Source of the DNA: Rostratula benghalensis
Taxonomy: Eukaryota > Chordata > Aves > Charadriiformes > Rostratulidae
DNA length: 64,000 bases
Assembly (NCBI GenBank): GCA_013399305.1
Contig: VXAI01000039.1
Coordinates: forward strand, 1,849,198 to 1,913,197
Reading direction: 5' to 3'
The notes beneath the pieces were generated by a model. The model saw only the letters and a list, made by a program, of their open reading frames with translations. It searched no databases and had not been told where the DNA came from. Positions 12,130 to 24,652 of this stretch are shown in pieces. The position numbers and the translations under genes were made by a program. The stretch's first letter is position 1. Every line of letters begins with the position of its first letter.

Positions 12130-13873
12130 TTCCATGTCCAACTTCATCAAGTGCAATCAGTATCACCGAAATCCTAAGTCAGAAGGGAATGAAGGTCTTT
12201 GTTACACTTCCAGAACACAGAGGAAGTATTAAAACTTTGCAAACAAAGAACTGAAATATTTCTATAGTATTACACAGTGATTTTTTTTTTCCTCGCTTAA
12301 TTTTTGCAGAGATCAGTAAATACAAGTATGAGGTTTCTCCTATTAGCAACAAGCATTTGCAATCTGGTGACACATCCAGTTCCCCTACAAGCTAGTATGG
12401 TTATACCAGCTAGTACCATCACATTTCAGCAAAATCAAACTAAACTAGCCTGGTTAAAAACTGAAGTCCTTCCAGGAAACACTATCTTGTCAGTATTTCT
12501 CTGGGAAACACCTCCAAGAGTTCTGTTTAAAGCATGTAAAAAGTATTTTTGCAGCACTGATTTTTATAAAGTTGCTATCACTCTCACATGCTTTTTTTTT
12601 TAAAAAAGGAATTTAATTTGTTGGAAGATTCCTTTCACTGACATTTTGGAAGACACTTTAAACATTAAACAATTTCAGTCTACACAGTCATCCCATTAAA
12701 TGCCCTGCACAGTTAAAAATGAATAACAGAAGTTGAGGCCTAATTACCAAGGTTCACTTTCAGCAGTGAACACACCATTTGAGACAAAGCCAGTTTCTTT
12801 GTGACTTTAGTATATTTTTCCTACGATGTTTAGCCTAAGGTTTCATACACTCAAAGTTTCATTCTCACGACAATTTCTTTAGAAAAGTCTTTTTCAGGGC
12901 TTTCACAGGAGGTACCACTATAAATATTTTCTGCCTGAATAGCACAATGGAAACTCCCGATTTTATCTGGCAAAATGGTGGCTGTTATTAATGAAAGCAC
13001 CCCTGAGGTGCCAGGACCTAAGGACTAGTTGCCCCATCCATCCTGGCTGTGACTGTGTGGTGGGAGCTGGGAGCTGACATGGGGACACGGTGGGTGGCCA
13101 AGGGCAGGGAGGTGGGACAGGAGCACCTGGGACCCACCACATTACTCAGGAGTCACCAGCATGCACTGGAGGCACTTTGACAAGTCTCCAGCTGAACTTT
13201 CAGACTGCTAACCCTGATCTCAATGATTCTGATACTACTATTCAATTAGCTCCATTGCTCCTTCTGCTCTGTTAGCACAACAGTACTGCTGCAATAAAGA
13301 TTGTCAGCATTTACTACTATTTCAGTAACGCATCACTCTCAACAGAAAGTCCCTTTTCTCTTCCCTGCCCTACCTACAGTTTCATGGAGCATATTTTGTA
13401 ATGCAGTTTTGCACAGGAAACTTTTTGTAAAAGTGCCTATTTTCCATTTTCTCTGAAAAATGCAATTATTTCCAACTATTTTCCTTAATGTTTCACAAAG
13501 ATTTCCCTCTTGAACTTCAGAACTTAAATCTTTAGCTCTTTATCGTTGTGTTTAGAATCACAAATTACAGCAGATCACATCCTCTTTCTCACAAATACTT
13601 TTATACAATGCAATGTTGTGGCGGCAAAATTCTTATGTAGTATAAACTAACCTCAAGAAAAATGTATAATAAAAGCAAACTATTTAAGCTTATATTTCTC
13701 ATCAAGGTAAATCCTTTAAATAGAAGTGATTTTTAATTATTCTCTCTCTTAAGCCAATAGTTCCACTTCCAAATGCCTTGAATTCTCAAGGAAATTAATG
13801 GTAAATGGCTGAAATACTGCATGATTGTTGCCTCCCCACAAAGCTTTTTTAAAGTCAAACCACTGCACTCAAT
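12130..13873. other. Non-repetitive sequence
   Basis: No recognised gene. A GC-richer patch at about 12990-13170 has no convincing splice signals or recognisable product. The remainder is AT-rich. Confidence 0.45.
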
Positions 13874-14141
13874 AATCATGGAACGGTTTAGGTTGGAAGG
13901 GACCTTAAAGATTATTTTGTTTCAACTTCCCACCAGAACAGGTTGTTCAAAGCCCCATACAGCCTGGTCTTGACCACTTCCAGGGACAAGGCAGCCACAA
14001 CTTCCCCGGGCAAGCTGTTGCAGTGTCTCACCACGCTCACAGTAAAGAATTTCTTCCGGATACTTAATCTAAATCTCCCCTTCCCCACTTTAAAACCATT
14101 ACCCCTCGTTCTATTGCTACACTCCCCAGTAACGAGTCACT
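13874..14141 (-). mobile_element. CR1 LINE fragment, inverted
   Basis: CR1 in minus orientation: reading left to right, the element's 3' end ('ggtttaggttggaagggacc') comes first, then the reverse complement of the ORF2 C-terminal region. Truncated after roughly 270 bases. Well preserved, so relatively young among the copies here. Confidence 0.92.
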
Positions 14142-16082
14142 AAGTAAATCCTGCAACCCCAGCTCAGTGAAGTGCTACCTCCTACCACCATGACGACCAC
14201 ACAACTCCTCTTCAAGTTCACAGAACAGTTTTGGGCTCATTCTGCTACTTCTTTCAGACTGAAAGAAACTTACTGTATGCTGGAGAAATGTGAACTTGGG
14301 TTTCTTTTCATGTGTATAAATTGGTCAGATAGCAACATATTTCTGCAAGGGCCTTCATGGCTCATTTTGTAGTGTAAAAAAAGAAAAATAATTTAAAAAA
14401 ACCCCAACCACCACCCAAACCAAACAGCTGAGAAGGACCTGAATGTCAAGCTATATGCTACATAAACATACATGGAAGTAGCAGTATATTCTCATTAGGA
14501 TAAATGAGTAGCAGACAATCACAGTAATAATCAATTTTCTTTTAGTCTGAGATATAAATGGAACACAAAATTAAAATCTATTGGTTTAAATCAAGTGTTT
14601 CTTCCTTACTTATTTTTATTGGGTGAGAACTGACTGAAAGATCTTAACTTTTAAGTTTAGTTTCATAGTGATTAAGTTCAATGATTTCAAATTCAAACTT
14701 TTTTTTATTTCAGTCCACTTAAATCACAGTATATATGATCACTTGAGAAATTGTTACATATTTGATCTTAGTTATTTAATTGCCTGCTGTACACAGCATA
14801 CTTGATGTCTGAAGTGAATCTCATCCTTTAAAGTTCAGCATACTGAAGTTGTCTTTTGACTGTTTCTTACTTCAAGGTCCATGTGAAACTCTTCTGCGTC
14901 CTGATAGTTTCCCCCCCCCCATCAGTCTTCCCTTCAAAATAGGCACAACAACAATTGGAAGCCATTTCTAATAATGCAACAGGTAGGAGGTAGAGGGGCA
15001 TGTTTTAAGTATTCCTTCTTATTTGATACGGCACACAATGGTGAATAAATACTCAAAAGGACATGTTTGCTCTTGCACAATAATGGATTTTAAAAAAAAA
15101 AACAAAATTTTTATTGAAAATTAAAAGAATTAGGTATAACCTCCTAATGACTACCATATCATACTCTTTGCTCAGACTACTTCTCCAATTAACCTGGAGC
15201 TGAATGGTGCACTAACATAGCTTAAATGCTTCTAAGAGTTTAATACCGTGTTTCCATTTTATCAGTCTAAGAGAGTCTGATCCAGAAGGCACACCCAATT
15301 AAGTTCCCCAATTCCATTCACTGGATCACAGCTCCTAATGACTTTTTCCTACAGTGAAATCCATATTGTGATATGGAATATTTTTTCTTAGTTCAGTTTG
15401 GTTTGTTTTCTAATTAGAGCCAGATTTCTGCTTCCAAAGCGTAATATACTAACAGAAGAATACATCACAATAGCAATTCACACAGAATTGTTATGTATTG
15501 TCCTCTAGACATAGACTTGGACTACATTTAGCATGGACCAAGTTCTCAGGAAATGCATAAAGCACATGCAGTAATGTGTTTTAAGTAGCTATCAGGAAAG
15601 GGGGCAATTTGACACGCCTGAAGTTGACTAAGACAATTCCCAATTCTGTGTAGAAATGATTTTATAAATCCAGAATCTGAACAGTCGGTATTTAAAAAAT
15701 TCAATGGATTTCCAATGTGATTGGAGAATACAGCTAGAGAAGTTTTTATTCTGACAAACGAGACATTACATCTTTGAGCATCTAGCGGTTTCAGAGCAAC
15801 TCAAGGCTGCAATCAAAACATCCATTAGAGTGCTCCAGGTTTTCAGAACAAGCAAGCAAGTGGTTGTCAGTGCAGCCAGTAAATCACCTGATCCTATTAC
15901 AAAATCAATTACTGCAGCACATTTCTATTGCTACACAACCTGATAATGGCAAAATGATACTGGATAGCTACTGCAAGGTCAAGAAAAATGCTAAGAACAT
16001 CTGAAATTTGTCTTTTTATCATGTAAGTCCAAATTATACAGCATCCTTTTAATGGTATAGTTAAAATTTAAAATATAGTTAC
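14142..16082. other. Non-repetitive AT-rich sequence
   Basis: No recognised gene or transposon. It contains an A/C-rich patch at about 14379-14428 and a C-run near 14911. Confidence 0.5.
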
Positions 16083-16140
16083 CTTCTTTGGCTGATTGAG
16101 ACATTCAATGGATAGTCTCTGCAACTGCTCTGATGTATGA
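16083..16140 (-). CDS. Candidate internal coding exon (58 bp), unrecognised
   Basis: On the minus strand a pyrimidine-rich acceptor ending CTATCTTGCAG and a donor AAG|GTAACT enclose 58 bases. One open frame gives a peptide containing SEQLQRLSIECLNQPKK and ends in phase 0; a second frame is also open. Both splice sites are better than average for this window. It lies 450 bases from the CpG-dense patch at 16.6 kb, which could serve as its promoter. Family not recognised. Chance remains a real alternative for so short an exon. Confidence 0.27.
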
Positions 16141-16585
16141 CTGCAAGATAGAAGATTGGAGCAGCAGGTCGAACAGCCCAGCCTCTTCATTAAAGAAGAA
16201 ATAATGCTGCAGCCACAGCCACACATTGACTTGCTCATCAGACGAGTTTATTCTTAAAGAAATTAGGACTGGTACTGTCCCATAAACACTCAAAATCAGC
16301 CAGCTGCTTCATTCTGCAGCTCCCTGGCTGAAATTGAGACTGCTAAACAGAAAGAAAAAAAAAGTGTTTCTCAAAAAAATGTCAGCCAGTCTCATCAGCA
16401 AGTAGTACCTTGCATTGAAAAATCATGAACCGTGTACTTTTTGCCTTTACTCCTCTTTGCAAAGTAAGGTGCTTTGAAAAGACAGACGGCTGTCTAACTG
16501 AGGAGTAGATTCAGGGATGGCAATCTGTCCAAACTGCTTGCTGACTATTCCCTCTGTGGCTCTTTTCACTTGGAGCCTGTTTTAC

Positions 16586-16745
16586 CCTCCCCGGCAGCGC
16601 AGCCTATCCAGCCTGGGCCCCGGCCAGAGGAGGCGAGGCCGGCAGCCAACGGCCGAGAGCCCCACCCCACGCAGCCCCAGGCACTTGCCCACAGCATCCC
16701 CCGCTTGCCCACAGCATCCTCCGCGCCGGGGAGGGCCTCCACTCC
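16586..16745. promoter_or_regulatory. CpG-dense patch, candidate promoter
   Basis: This is the most CpG-rich stretch in the window: about a dozen CpG dinucleotides in roughly 150 bases, very GC-rich, while flanking DNA is AT-rich and CpG-poor. Small CpG islands in vertebrates usually mark promoters. Downstream on the plus strand lies an ATG with a splice donor (17002-17017). On the minus strand a donor-like GGA|GTAAAG ends at 16451 and could close a non-coding first exon. A bidirectional promoter is possible. No TATA box seen. Confidence 0.4.
16684..16723 (+). repeat. 20-bp tandem duplication within the CpG patch
   Basis: Two adjacent 20-base copies beginning cttgcccacagcatcc (16684-16703 and 16704-16723) differ at one position. 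Confidence 0.9.
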
Positions 16746-16896
16746 TCACAGCCACAGCAAGTTACTGCACACGTTCAGAGCTGCCAACCTTTTGTAACGT
16801 CTCTGCTTGAAAAGGACCTGCCATTTACACGGGAGAACGACAAGACCTGTCTGACTGCTGCACTCTGAGACCGACTGTTTTCAACGTCTGGGATGT

Positions 16897-16897
16897 A

Positions 16898-16923
<26 letters not shown>
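16897..16923 (+). repeat. A27 homopolymer
   Basis: Twenty-seven consecutive A bases, the longest homopolymer in the window. No poly(A) signal precedes it and no retroposon body is visible, so it is unlikely to be a retrogene tail. Confidence 0.93.
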
Positions 16924-16933
<10 letters not shown>

Positions 16934-17001
16934 GCCTTCAAAAGCCTTCTTGAAAAGTCTGAAAGCAAAGCTACCTGGGTCTACCAAATCCTGACATAAG
17001 A

Positions 17002-17017
17002 ATGGCTGCTACAAAAG
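17002..17017 (+). CDS. Candidate first coding exon end (ATG plus splice donor)
   Basis: An ATG at 17002 has A at -3 and G at +4, a good Kozak context. It is followed after 16 coding bases (M-A-A-T-K then one base) by the strong donor AAAAG|GTATGTGAG. About 250-400 bases upstream is the CpG-dense patch. Together this looks like a 5' UTR exon with the first codons of a protein, continuing outside any exon I can find here. An A27 tract in the implied 5' UTR is unusual. The gene cannot be named from five residues. Confidence 0.25.
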
Positions 17018-18898
17018 GTATGTGAGCAAGAACAACACTAGGAAAACCAACAGAAATTTAAACCAGGGAAGAAAGAAGCATGACAGAATTTATAGTAGAA
17101 TGTCCCAGGCACCACAACCAACTCTCAAAGCAAGATAGAGGCAGATCGTATAAGCAGCCTTAATAAAGTCTTTGAGGAGCCTTCACTCCAAGAAAAACCA
17201 GAAAAGGTAAAACTAATTGAAATGAGCAGTCAGACATAAACAGGTCTTCTAACCTTTGAAAAGAAGTGTACTCTGCTCAAAATAGAATACTGAATACCTC
17301 TCTAATTTAACACATGCGAGTAACTGCTGGAAACATTTTCTCATTTGTAAGAGATACTAATGCCATAACTACCTACTTCTTTTTCTTTTCCATACAAAAA
17401 GAAAACCAAACAAACCCAACCCGAAACTGATATTGTAAAAAGCTCTTTTTAACTGGTTTAAGATGGTATGCAATACTATTTCTGAAGGTAGGAGGTCTCA
17501 TATTAACACAACTTCTTAACCTGATTACAGGATAATCTGACGTGAAATAATTGTCATCTTTATAGAGCTATCAGTGCTTATTCAACAGCATCCTCTTTAG
17601 CAAAACATTAAGAAAAATGCAAGTGATGTGAAAGCAGCTGAAATTAATATAGGCACAAAAAAACTTCTCATATTCATTCTGTTTTGAAAGCTTAATTTCT
17701 CTCCTGCCTACTCTCCCCTCCCCTTTACTCAATCTCTCTTTCCCCCCCTCCCTTTCCTTAGTTTAAAGCTGAACTGAGCCTCTCCCTTCACCTTGCTCTG
17801 CCCTTTTGATATTCATGGTTCTGTTAAATCAATTTCCAGCGGTGTCTATATACCAGCATGCACAACAAATTGAACGATAAAAAGAAAAACCTTTGGTAGA
17901 TAAAGGCTACAGATGCAAACAAGCAAAATAATGCAGTAACCTTTTACTCGCCTGCTGGAGGTACTGTCTGCTGCATAGAATTTTAAATCCTCATCTGCAG
18001 ATGCAATTGAGCTGGTATTGCCAAGGACTCTGCTCTTCCTGTGCTGATTCTACACAGCTATTCATCGAAAGAGTACGTTATATAGAAAATTTAAAATAAC
18101 AGCAGGTGAAATTACTTAAATGGCTTGAAAGGAACCAACTTACAAAAAAATCAGCTATAGCTCTGACCAGTCACATTTCAGAGATATGTCAGACACATTA
18201 GTGAAGAAAGTCTTATTGCTGTTGCATGCTTGCCAGCAATGTGCAGGATGTGGAAGCAGAGAGAGCTAATGAAAAAAAAAAATTAATACACAGATTTAAA
18301 GTGCAAGGATCATGCTCTAATGCTCAACAATTCAAACATACTGCATACCACAAAAATGTATTTTCATAAACATCTATTGTTTATAAAGCGAAGAAAACAT
18401 TCTTAAAAGCAACCCCCACATCCCCTAACTTCCAATCCTGGTCTCTGAGTAGACTGCAGATCAGTTCTCATACAAACATTCGTACTGTACCCGTATGTCT
18501 GATAAATAGAAATACTAGCTTTTTCCTTTAACAGCACACAGTTAAGGATTTATTAAGAAGAAACAGACTAAAGGAAAGCATCAATACTTGGGATAATAGT
18601 TCCCAGTCTAATAGGGTTAGGAAGTGCAAGGGCACTTCACTAGACTTTGTATTATTCTTGGTAGAAATGACGTGCTTAAGTGAAGGTTTCTATTCATTAT
18701 TTATTAATTTTTCCCCTCCTCGTGTCAGTGTCCTTAATGTAGTATTGATTCTAATCTGCATGCAGATAGAGCTAGTGACTGACAAGCCACAATTTCAGAG
18801 AATAAGTATCTAAAACGTAAATCAATATTTTTACGAATATCAAAGTAATATCACTGTGAGATGTAATTTTTTTGCCTATCTATGACAGCAGAATTGAA

Positions 18899-18939
18899 GT
18901 CCCGCTCATATATTTAAGAGTCCCGTTCATAGTTAAGAG
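18899..18939 (+). repeat. Imperfect ~21-bp tandem duplication
   Basis: gtcccgctcatatatttaag is followed directly by gtcccgttcatagttaagag. The copies differ by one substitution and a small indel region. Confidence 0.8.
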
Positions 18940-19601
18940 ATGAACAAACTTTCTTCCCCCCACCAAAAGCATCCTATACTGTCATTTAAAACAGAATTGT
19001 TTATATTTTACTTTAGTGTTACCACTATATTTGGTTTCTTCTACTTTTATAGTGTCTTAACAGTAAAAATTTCAATGTATCTTTACTTCCTACAATATGT
19101 TTAACCTGAAATTAAAATTGCCTGCCGTGAATCTTTTTTCTTACTTCCCTGTTTCAAGCTGAAGTATTCAATGCATACTGTTCTCCTTCAATAATATTCA
19201 CTGACAGGACAGAGTCACATAGACAACATTCTCAGAATTGTGGTTACCTTCCAGAATATCAACTATTTTTACCATTATATTAACTCTCATAAGTTCCAAA
19301 GCTTAGTCAAAACCAAACTTAAAAACACAGCAAGGTTGTTTCTGGTTTTAAAGAAACATTTATCACACTAACAAAGCTTTCTTGCAATATTCTCCATTAC
19401 AAGACACAGAGTTTTTCTATTTTTTTAAAAATGTAAAGGAGAGATGATTTCATGCTAAGGCAAGGCCATAGTCTCCTGTATGCAAAATCACAATGGGCAA
19501 ACAGCCAGATAGACTCTTAGTTAAAGAGCTGGGATGAAATATCACTTGGATACAGACAGTGGAAAAGACTATAGAATATGAAAAGTGTAAGTATCAAACA
19601 C

Positions 19602-19621
19602 AAAAAAAAAAAAAAAAAAAA
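19602..19621 (+). repeat. A20 homopolymer
   Basis: Twenty consecutive A bases with no recognisable retroposon upstream. Confidence 0.92.
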
Positions 19622-20876
19622 GGACGTGCAGAATGTATACTTCACTTAATTGTTCACAAGGATATACCTATGGAAACAATATATAAATTATGAAACATGG
19701 TTACTGAATATACAAACAAATATATACAGCTTTAAACTGGGGGAAAGCCTTCCTACAAAAAGATTCTTGCCAAATCAGTGTAGGACACTATTAGGATAAA
19801 AACACTATACTGTGTACAATTCATTATAAAGTTTAAGCATCGAAACATATTGCTAAGATCTAAACATCCAGCATGCTTGATTTACAGTAACATACTCAAA
19901 CTTTTCTGGGAAAAAACCCAACCCAACAACAAAATCAGGTTTGTTGGTAGCCATTTAGAACACAACAAGAGAATGCAAGAAAAGGTTTAACTATAAAGGG
20001 CTCAGAAGGACAGAAGATTCTTTCCACAACAGATTATCAAGTTTTAAGGCAACTCTCAGAAAGACAGCTGGAAACACAGACCCCTGGGGCTGGCCACTCC
20101 GCCTGGTCAGCTCCCCTGTTCTGTCTGCAGCCAGTTAGGCTGTCTCAGAAAGTAAACTCAACATGCAGAACAACCACTTACATACTACTTTTTAATAGTT
20201 TTTCAATTGAATTTTCAAATTGTTGATTAAAAAAAAAGAAAAGGAAGCTGTTTTCAATACCTACTTTACTTTTAATACAATCAGAATATACACTTCTTTG
20301 TGTGAGACAAGATTTAATACAAGGTATCTAGGCTTTTCAAAATTATTTTTTATAGTGAAGATCACAGTGATCTGAAAGGAATTCTGTAATTCTTATAAAA
20401 GTTATAGAAGAACTTGTAGTGCCATGAACTGAACCTAAGACATGTATTTCTTTCATAATCCAAAAAGTTGCTTTATTGGTATATACAAAGGACTAAGAGT
20501 CCTTTCATACACTAGTATCGTAAGTAAATAGGTAAAAGATAGCTTCTAATTGAAGGTTTGCTACTGATAATGAAAACTTTTTAAAACCCGTCATTGGGAG
20601 AAGTGGCAAATTGCTTCAAAAATTACATCATCTGCAGCACTCTGGAGAAATCAGAGAAAGTTCCAACTTAAAAATGTGAAAATGTTCCCTGGGTGTATGG
20701 ATTCTCATGTCAGAGATAATTTTTAAAAGTCATCACAACAGATAAAATCTGCAACAAGCAGATTTTGAAGCAGATATAGGAAGGATATACGAAGGAATGT
20801 CCCGTTTCACCTCATACACAGCACTACAGAAGTGCTGGTTTGCAGCTTCATCAGCTTTTCTCAAAGCCTCTTTTAC

Positions 20877-20934
20877 CTGGTTGGGGTGAGATGAATGGGC
20901 AATCAAACTCAGGCTCACTCTTTGCCCTCTCGCA
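20877..20934 (-). CDS. Weak candidate coding exon
   Basis: On the minus strand a consensus donor, CCAG|GTAAAA, closes an open frame whose peptide includes SEPEFDCPFISPQP. A long pyrimidine-rich tract lies upstream, but the acceptor itself is only GCGAG or GAGAG, which is poor. The left boundary is therefore uncertain. Not recognised as any family. Confidence 0.15.
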
Positions 20935-23900
20935 CAAGAGAAACCACAAAAATCGTTGAAAAAGTAGAAGACAGCTATTTGTGTTCCAGAGCAATTTGGA
21001 TAAGCTTGCACAGGACAAACATGGGCTGTACCTCCTAAGGCCTTCATTCATACCTGAACCCCCTTGTTGATGACAAGTGTCCTAATTTGGAAAACAAAAT
21101 GAACAAGCAGCACCCACCTCCAGAAACGGAACAGCAGTACTTTTCCCAGCCTCACCCACAGAGATAAAAGGAAAAACACAGTCCTAGCATTTGCAATACT
21201 AGCATGTGTTTTCTTAAACTCTTCTGGACATCAACGGACTTGCCATCTTTCCCTACGCAGTACAGGCACATGACCCAAACCATGGCTTCCAAATGCATGA
21301 AAGCATGGTAACGCTAGGTTTGAAGCCTGTGTTTGTGTCATCTGCTCTGAGGAAAGAGTCCACATCACTGCCATTTGGATTTCTTAACAACACTCACTGC
21401 AGGAAATGCAATGACATATCCAACTAACTGAACTGACAAACATCTCACTATAGAAATACATCATCATCATTACCCATCCAAATTAGAGGCTCCCTAAAAG
21501 TAAATGCACATTGCCTTCTCATTAACTCCATACTGTGTTCATATTTTCAGTATTTATCCCACACACTGTCCCTCTACCTGGACTCTCTGTTGGAGAGAAA
21601 CAAAGGTGATGGGATACAAATTCGTTCTCTGTAATTTTGTAAGAGCCACTCCATCACTTACCAGATGTGAGATGTGTTTACTGATTATACCTGAGGGAGA
21701 CACACACACGAACTGCATTTCTTTGTCTCAGCTTTGCTACAGTAACGTTATTAGATATTTATTGCAAGTTAATGCAGCAAGGAAGAGTAAGTTGTTCCTG
21801 TATATGATGTAAGTGTTCTCAACATTTGTCCCAACATACTCATAGACAGCCTAAAAAAACCCCAAACAAACAAACAAAAAAACCCAACGTGAAAAATGTG
21901 AGGAAAAAATAACATTATCTTTTAGGGCCAAGGTATTTTGCACTTGAAAATTTAATCACTCCAATCCACAAGAGTTGTATACTACAGACATTTGTAGTAA
22001 ATCTGAGAATCTCCTGTACCTGGCTCTTACCTAAGGACTACATATAGGCTAGTGCCCCTAACTCTCCTAGCCATGCAACGTCCCCACAAAATCTTTACTG
22101 CTGCATATGTTCAGTTGCCTTTATTGCAGGCAAGCAAGGGGAAAAAAAAAAAAAAAAAAAAAAGGAAAAAAACCCCACCCAACCACCAGAACACAAAACA
22201 AAACCAAACAAAAAACAAATAAACATGCAAAAAAGGAGAAGTCACTAGCATTTTGTTGACTGGGGCTGAGTGAATCTGGTCTAAGCCACTGGTCTTACCT
22301 CCCTTGATAACTTCCCTACATTTCACACCCCAGAGTAATCATATTTACTTCTGCATCTGGGCTTCTTCATTTTACCCAAGTAAAAATTGCACAACCAGCA
22401 CCTGCTAAACCAGAAGAAATTATTGTCTACCATCTTCCACCTATATGAGAGCAAAAGAGGTTTAACCCACAGTGAGTAGAGTGTAATGAGGATAATCAGT
22501 GTGGGGCTTGTGAGGTTGTCTCCTGAGAGAACAGGAGATGATCCAGCAGCAAATTTCTGGATGCCTTTTCTGGTGGGCTTAAGGACAACAGATTTCATAA
22601 TTTGGCTGGGGAGCTAAAATCACTTAGCTTAAGTAGTCCTGTTGATAGACATGTGGTTCCTGGCATTAGATAGGAAGGCTACATTTGAGTCATGAACACA
22701 GGCAGCAGCAACCACTCGCACCAAATTAGGTATAGAGCTATTACAGCTAAATACAGGGACATCTGCACAGGAGTTGCTCCTCTCCGCCAATCCTCCTAAA
22801 TGCACTTACAGCTTTACTGAGTAGTCTCTACTTCCCCTTCTCTTCTTGCTTCTTCCCTAAAAACCGTCTGTACAAGACAGTTTTCTACACAGCACAGGAA
22901 AACAGCTGGAGATTATAAACCATCTGAATATAAGAAGTCAGTAATCCTTCAAGAAAAGAATAAACTCACATTACCTTATCATTGTCAACATCCTAAAATG
23001 TTACCTCTTAAGTACTAAAAGTTGTTAAACATATCCACACATGCCTGTTTTTAACAGCTGGTGATTTTCCTCATTTAGAGCTCTGGGGAGCAGCTTGGGA
23101 CAAACCCCTTAGCTGACTGCCAACTTACAACCCCTTATTAAAATAGTTAATAGTTTTCTCGGGGGTAACCCCCAGTGCAAGCACTGAATGTTTCTCTTTC
23201 AGAGCTCTTGTTTCAGGCTATCTGCTGATTTAAGAAGGAAATACTATCAATTTATGCTTGGTACTTCTTTTTAAAGGTGACTTAATTACAAGCATTAACC
23301 CGTTTTAAACAAAGGCAATGGAAAAGAAATCCCAAAGTACTGTAAAAGAAAACTGACATCTAATGGAAAGAGAGATGCTGCTATAACACCTTGGCCTGCA
23401 ATAGCTATCACAGAGGAAACAAGTGACACCATTTGACTACAAATTTCACAGCCACCCTTTTCCATCTCTATTAACAGAGATGAGGATGAGGACTTCTGAC
23501 TTCTCAGAACAGCCACACAGTCACCACTGACAGAATTCTTCCACAAGAAGTACAGGATAATAACCAGGCAACTCTTGCTGTGCCCTGGGAACAGAAAGCC
23601 TCTGACCTGGCAAGGCTGAAACACGAGTCTTAAAGGGTGGGTTTCAACCCCAATATGGAGGACTGTCACAAGAATTTAACCAAGATTTCACATCTGACCC
23701 CTGGTCCTCCTTGTCTCCTGGGGCAAATGGGGAGGGATGAGAGTAACATGGATATAATCTTATATTTATGTGTCATGAAATCCTGATGCTTCCTACAAGT
23801 GTCAAGCTTGCTATATATAGGCAGACTGACTCCAGTGTCATAGGTGGATTCCAACAAGTAACAAGGAAGACCACACTCCCGTCCCTGCTTTTCAAAGTAC

Positions 23901-23997
23901 CACCACATCATCTAGGAAGACGCATTTCTGGGAAGCACAGGCAAAACAGGAGAAAGGCTCTCTGGCTAAACAGTCAACTCTTACATACAGAAATTAT
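20935..23997. other. Non-repetitive sequence
   Basis: No recognised gene or transposon beyond the A-rich tract listed separately. A second minus-strand donor-like site, GAG|GTGGGT at about 21118, closes an open stretch but has no clear acceptor. Confidence 0.45.
22142..22225 (+). repeat. A22 tract followed by A/C-rich low-complexity DNA
   Basis: Twenty-two A bases (22142-22163) run into a patch made almost entirely of A and C to about 22225. The same A-then-C-rich style recurs at 14.4, 21.86, 31.27, 48.04 and 61.7 kb, always on the plus strand. Confidence 0.88.
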
Positions 23998-24652
23998 CCT
24001 AGAATGGTTAGAGTTGGTAAGGACCTTAAAGATCATTGGCTTCCAAACCCTGTGCCATGGGGCAGGGACACCTCCCACTATACTGGGTTGCTCAAAGCCC
24101 CATCCAGCTTGGCCGTGAACACTGCCAGGGATTGAACAGCCACAGTTTCCCCTGGGTAACCAGATCCAGTGTCTCCCCAACCTCACAGTAAAGAATTTCT
24201 TTCTAATATCTAATCTAAATCTCCCCTCTTCCAGTTAAAAAACAATTACCCCTCATCCTATCGTTCCACTCCCTGATTGAGTCCCTCCCCATCTCTCCTG
24301 TAGGCCCCATTTAGGTACTGGAAGGCTGCTCTAAGGTCTCCCCAGAGCCTTCTCCATGCTGAACAACCCCAACTCTCTCAGCCTGTCTTCATAGGAGAAA
24401 TGCACAAGCCGTCTGATCATTTTTGTGGCCCTCCTCTGGGCCCATTGCAAAAGGTCCATGTCCTTCTTGTGCTGAGGAGTCCAGAGCTCGACACACTATT
24501 CCAGGTGGGGTCTCACCACAGCAGAGGGGCAGGATCACGTCCCTTGACCTGCTGGCCACGCTTCTTTTGATGTGGCCCAGGATGCAGGTGGCTTTCTGGG
24601 CTGCCAGTATGCATTGCTGGCTCATGTCAAGCTTCTTGTCCCCATGTCAAAT
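23998..24652 (-). mobile_element. CR1 LINE fragment, inverted (~650 bp)
   Basis: CR1 in minus orientation. Its 3' end is on the left ('agaatggttagagttgg'). Then follow the reverse complement of the tail, the ORF2 C-terminal region ('ctctctcagcctgtcttc') and the 'gatgcaggtggctttctggg' block towards 24.6 kb. It extends further 5' than most copies here. The frame is broken by substitutions and indels. Confidence 0.93.

Larger units (their letters stand above)
17018..20876. other. Non-repetitive AT-rich sequence
   Basis: No recognised gene or transposon. It holds a short tandem duplication at 18899-18939 and an A20 tract at 19602-19621, listed separately. Confidence 0.5.

Noticed and set aside
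15270..15345. Text resembling an amniote repeat with 'gatcc...ggatca' ends
   Set aside because: Too diverged to support by eye; a profile search would be needed.
16800..16923. Processed pseudogene ending in the A27 tract
   Set aside because: No poly(A) signal within 30 bases upstream and no recognisable coding sequence before the tract.
20160..20225. Minus-strand open stretch ending at a consensus GTAAGT donor (peptide like ENSIEKLLKSS)
   Set aside because: There is no AG acceptor between the T-rich tract and the donor. It served as a reminder that protein-like peptides arise by chance here.
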